Source of the DNA: Desulfosarcina sp.
Lineage (GTDB): Bacteria > Desulfobacterota > Desulfobacteria > Desulfobacterales > Desulfosarcinaceae
Direction: 5' to 3'
NCBI GenBank assembly: GCA_018224455.1
Contig: JAGTUY010000322.1
Span: forward strand, 1 to 8,062
Length of the DNA: 8,062 bases
Made by a program: the position numbers and the translations under genes
The notes under the pieces: model-generated
The model's database searches: none
Seen by the model: only the letters and a program-made list of their open reading frames with translations
What the model was told of the DNA's origin: nothing
In this document: positions 6,814 to 8,062 of the stretch, one piece after another
How the letters are laid out: every line of letters starts with the position of its first letter
Numbering within the stretch: position 1 is the stretch's first letter

Positions 6814-7225
6814 TTTCAAGAAAAAGGATCCCATCTTTCTCGGCAGCAGTCGTCAACTGTTTATCGAAGCTGAGAATTACAACCTCGGGCAATTCCGATT
6901 GAATTGTTTTAACCACCGCCAAATGCCAGAGATCGGCTCCTTTTAAAACATATTGTGAAGACAACTCCCGGACAAGGGTTCGATCCGGTTGTGTGCTGAT
7001 TTTACGGATAATACTGTTTTCAAAAGACTCAACGGCGGATTCATATGAGATATCCATCAGGACCTTTTCATGATTCATCCTTTTCAAAACCGCATAGGTT
7101 TCGGCAATGCCAAGGGTGGAAGTAAAGTGAATTCCTTTTTGCTTTTCAACCCTTATTGCTTTTTCGCTGTGCCTGTCTTCAATGAGGAGCGACAAAATTG
7201 CGGATGCGTCCCAATAGATGACCAT
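6809..7225 (-). CDS. PIN-domain ribonuclease toxin (VapC-like)
   Basis: This 138-residue protein has the PIN fold signature: D6 in YWDASAIL, E42 in AETYAVL, D98 in GADLWHLA and D121 in SFDKQL. These four acidic residues hold Mg2+/Mn2+ in PIN ribonucleases, and all are intact. Family members act as toxins by cutting tRNA, rRNA or mRNA in the cytoplasm. The gene follows a Phd/YefM-type antitoxin with coupled translation: the antitoxin TGA shares one base with the ATG at 7225 (TGATG), and GAGGGG lies seven bases upstream. A GTG at 7228, one codon earlier, is an alternative start. The cassette is visibly more AT-rich than the helicase genes to its left, which fits horizontal arrival. The exact RNA target cannot be read from sequence. 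Confidence 0.87.
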   Translation of the reverse strand: MVIYWDASAILSLLIEDRHSEKAIRVEKQKGIHFTSTLGIAETYAVLKRMNHEKVLMDISYESAVESFENSIIRKISTQPDRTLVRELSSQYVLKGADLWHLAVVKTIQSELPEVVILSFDKQLTTAAEKDGILFLEN

Positions 7226-7509
7226 CACCGATCCCCTCTGTCTTCCAGAAGGTACCCCTGGGCTGTTTTGTTTCCTTTAATGGGAATCGGCGGTGTATTT
7301 TTCGTTTTCTTTTTTTCAGGCTCCAGTATCCCGGAATCTTCAAGTTTCTTGATGCGGTCGTCTAAAGGGATTTCATTCTTTCCGATGGGAACGATTTTTC
7401 CGATGGGCCGACCGCGTTCCGTTACAATTATTTCCCAGCCTTGCTTTACCATCCTCAGGTATTTGCTGAGGTGTATCTTGGCCTCCCGGATTCCAATTTG
7501 ATTCGTCAT
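7225..7509 (-). CDS. Phd/YefM-family antitoxin
   Basis: This 94-residue protein begins with the Phd/YefM DNA-binding fold: IGIREAKIHLSKYL (residues 5-18), then VKQGWEIIVTERGRPIG (21-37) and a KIVPI strand. The family dimerises through this N-terminal half, binds palindromic operators at its own promoter, and uses a flexible C-terminal tail to block the toxin. Residues about 60-94 are charged and proline-containing, suiting such a tail. The ATG at 7509 has GGGGGAG five bases upstream. It is translationally coupled to the PIN toxin, antitoxin first. Expected regulation is autorepression by the antitoxin or toxin-antitoxin complex at the upstream palindrome. Pairing of a Phd-type antitoxin with a PIN toxin is common. 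Confidence 0.88.
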   Translation of the reverse strand: MTNQIGIREAKIHLSKYLRMVKQGWEIIVTERGRPIGKIVPIGKNEIPLDDRIKKLEDSGILEPEKKKTKNTPPIPIKGNKTAQGYLLEDRGDR

Positions 7510-7526
7510 AACCGCTCCCCCAGGTT

Positions 7527-7579
7527 ATCTATATTTTATGGCTTCGCCTTGATGGCGATGTAATGTGACTACTGTAGTC
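7527..7579 (-). promoter_or_regulatory. Putative promoter and operator of the Phd/PIN cassette
   Basis: Upstream of the antitoxin start the minus strand has an AT-rich CATAAAATATAG segment suited to a -10 element, but no convincing -35 box. Two inverted repeats lie here: TCGCC/GGCGA (7544-7548/7554-7558) and GACTAC/GTAGTC around one base (7567-7579). The latter is a typical size for a dimeric antitoxin operator. Assignment rests on position and symmetry only. Confidence 0.4.
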
Positions 7580-7832
7580 TTTTTTGGTAATTTTGTCAAA
7601 GAATGTTGGCAATGGAGAGATGAGCGAAACCGGCCTTGGCCGACAAGCCGAAAACGACTCCTGAGTCTAGCAAAGTCCCATCATCCCGGCGCCTGTGCAA
7701 GGCGAAAACCCACGGCGGTCTCATTTTCCGGCCGCCGTTGTTTCCATTCGTGCGGCGGCACCGTTCAAAAGGGCGTCGAAGGCCATCTTCATCACCGGCG
7801 GCAGCGGTCGGGCGTAGGCGAATGTTTGCTTG
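7580..7832. other. Stretch without a recognised gene between the Phd/PIN cassette and cbiZ
   Basis: Together with the promoter region this makes about 320 bases with no confident gene. It holds GACTC/GAGTC around two bases near 7658-7669 and ACGGCGG/CCGCCGT (7712-7718/7732-7738) with a 13-base spacer. On the minus strand a frame one base off cbiZ is open from about 7930 to a stop at 7721-7723 and has plausible codons (for example PPVMKMAFDALLNGAAARME from 7799), but no ribosome binding site or recognised domain. It may be a remnant of another gene. Confidence 0.5.
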
Positions 7833-8062
7833 TCAAGAATTGGTGTGGCCGCCGGCGTTGTCGATACGCGTTCCGTCGCCCTGCACCACGATGATGTTGT
7901 CGGTACCGGTTCCGGTAGCCGGGTTTGTCATGGGCGTGTAGCTGGAGCGGATGTCCAGGTCCTGGAGGGCCGCCGTCTTGGCCTCGGTGGCCGAGATGAT
8001 GGCCCGGTTCATGGCCCGCGGGGTCAGGCGCATGTTGGCCAGTACGATGATGTTGATGGTGC
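7833..8062 (-). CDS. cbiZ: CbiZ-type adenosylcobinamide amidohydrolase, N-terminus outside window, C-terminus apparently truncated
   Basis: The gene enters from the right edge and 75 residues are visible. They carry the conserved CbiZ pattern: TINIIVLANMRLTP, then NRAIISATEAKTAALQDL, then RSSY and ATGTGTDNIIVV, then IDNAGGHT. CbiZ removes the aminopropanol side chain of adenosylcobinamide to give adenosylcobyric acid, a salvage route for incomplete corrinoids. Family members normally continue past GGHT with a helix resembling K-x-GELI and roughly 20-30 more residues; here GGHT is followed only by Asn-Ser and a TGA. The enzyme may therefore be shortened or inactive. The shift coincides with the border of the unassigned stretch, which suggests a rearrangement point. 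The family assignment is fairly sure; whether the product works is not. Confidence 0.8.
   Translation of the reverse strand, partial: TINIIVLANMRLTPRAMNRAIISATEAKTAALQDLDIRSSYTPMTNPATGTGTDNIIVVQGDGTRIDNAGGHTNS

Noticed and set aside
6654..6902. Plus-strand open frame just after the terminator as the riboswitch-controlled gene
   Set aside because: It runs through the hairpin and opposite the PIN gene's 3' end, has no conserved motif and lacks a start codon at a proper distance from AAAGGAG near 6765.
7565..7941. Plus-strand open frames over the right end as the missing riboswitch target
   Set aside because: Both are Arg/Pro-rich shadows opposite cbiZ and the empty stretch, with no B12-related motif or start signal.
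1..8062. CRISPR array, tRNA or rRNA, transposase or insertion sequence ends
   Set aside because: No regularly spaced repeats, cloverleaf-like gene, rRNA segment or transposase motif was seen on either strand.

Overview
The window reads as a chromosomal segment of moderately GC-rich DNA. Gene content (CoA-acylating semialdehyde dehydrogenase, B12 riboswitch, CbiZ-type cobinamide salvage, two toxin-antitoxin modules) fits an anaerobic Desulfobacterota-like bacterium. This is an inference from gene types and codon style, since no taxonomic marker is present.

Left part, all on the minus strand: methylmalonate-semialdehyde dehydrogenase (mmsA-like, 1278-2732), then an overlapping MntA/HepT nucleotidyltransferase-HEPN toxin-antitoxin pair (845-1147 and 511-858), then 28 bases later a small ferritin-like protein (48-482) whose usual metal-ligand pattern looks eroded.

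Centre, plus strand: divergent from mmsA lies a two-gene unit, a TPR-bearing SNF2/RapA-type helicase (2866-5325) overlapping by 11 bases a 352-residue protein of unrecognised family with a coiled coil and a cysteine-rich zinc-ribbon-like tail (5315-6373). The pair looks like a dedicated ATPase-plus-partner system and is the best candidate for an undescribed system here.

Right part: a cobalamin riboswitch aptamer starts at the stop codon of the second gene and is followed by a strong rho-independent terminator (6609-6646). No plus-strand gene lies downstream of it. Instead there is a minus-strand Phd/PIN toxin-antitoxin cassette (6809-7509), a mostly empty stretch, and at the right edge a minus-strand cbiZ fragment whose C-terminus ends abruptly. 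Two B12-related elements face each other with a more AT-rich toxin-antitoxin cassette between them. This suggests either a rearranged B12 locus or a riboswitch that controls antisense transcription into the cassette.
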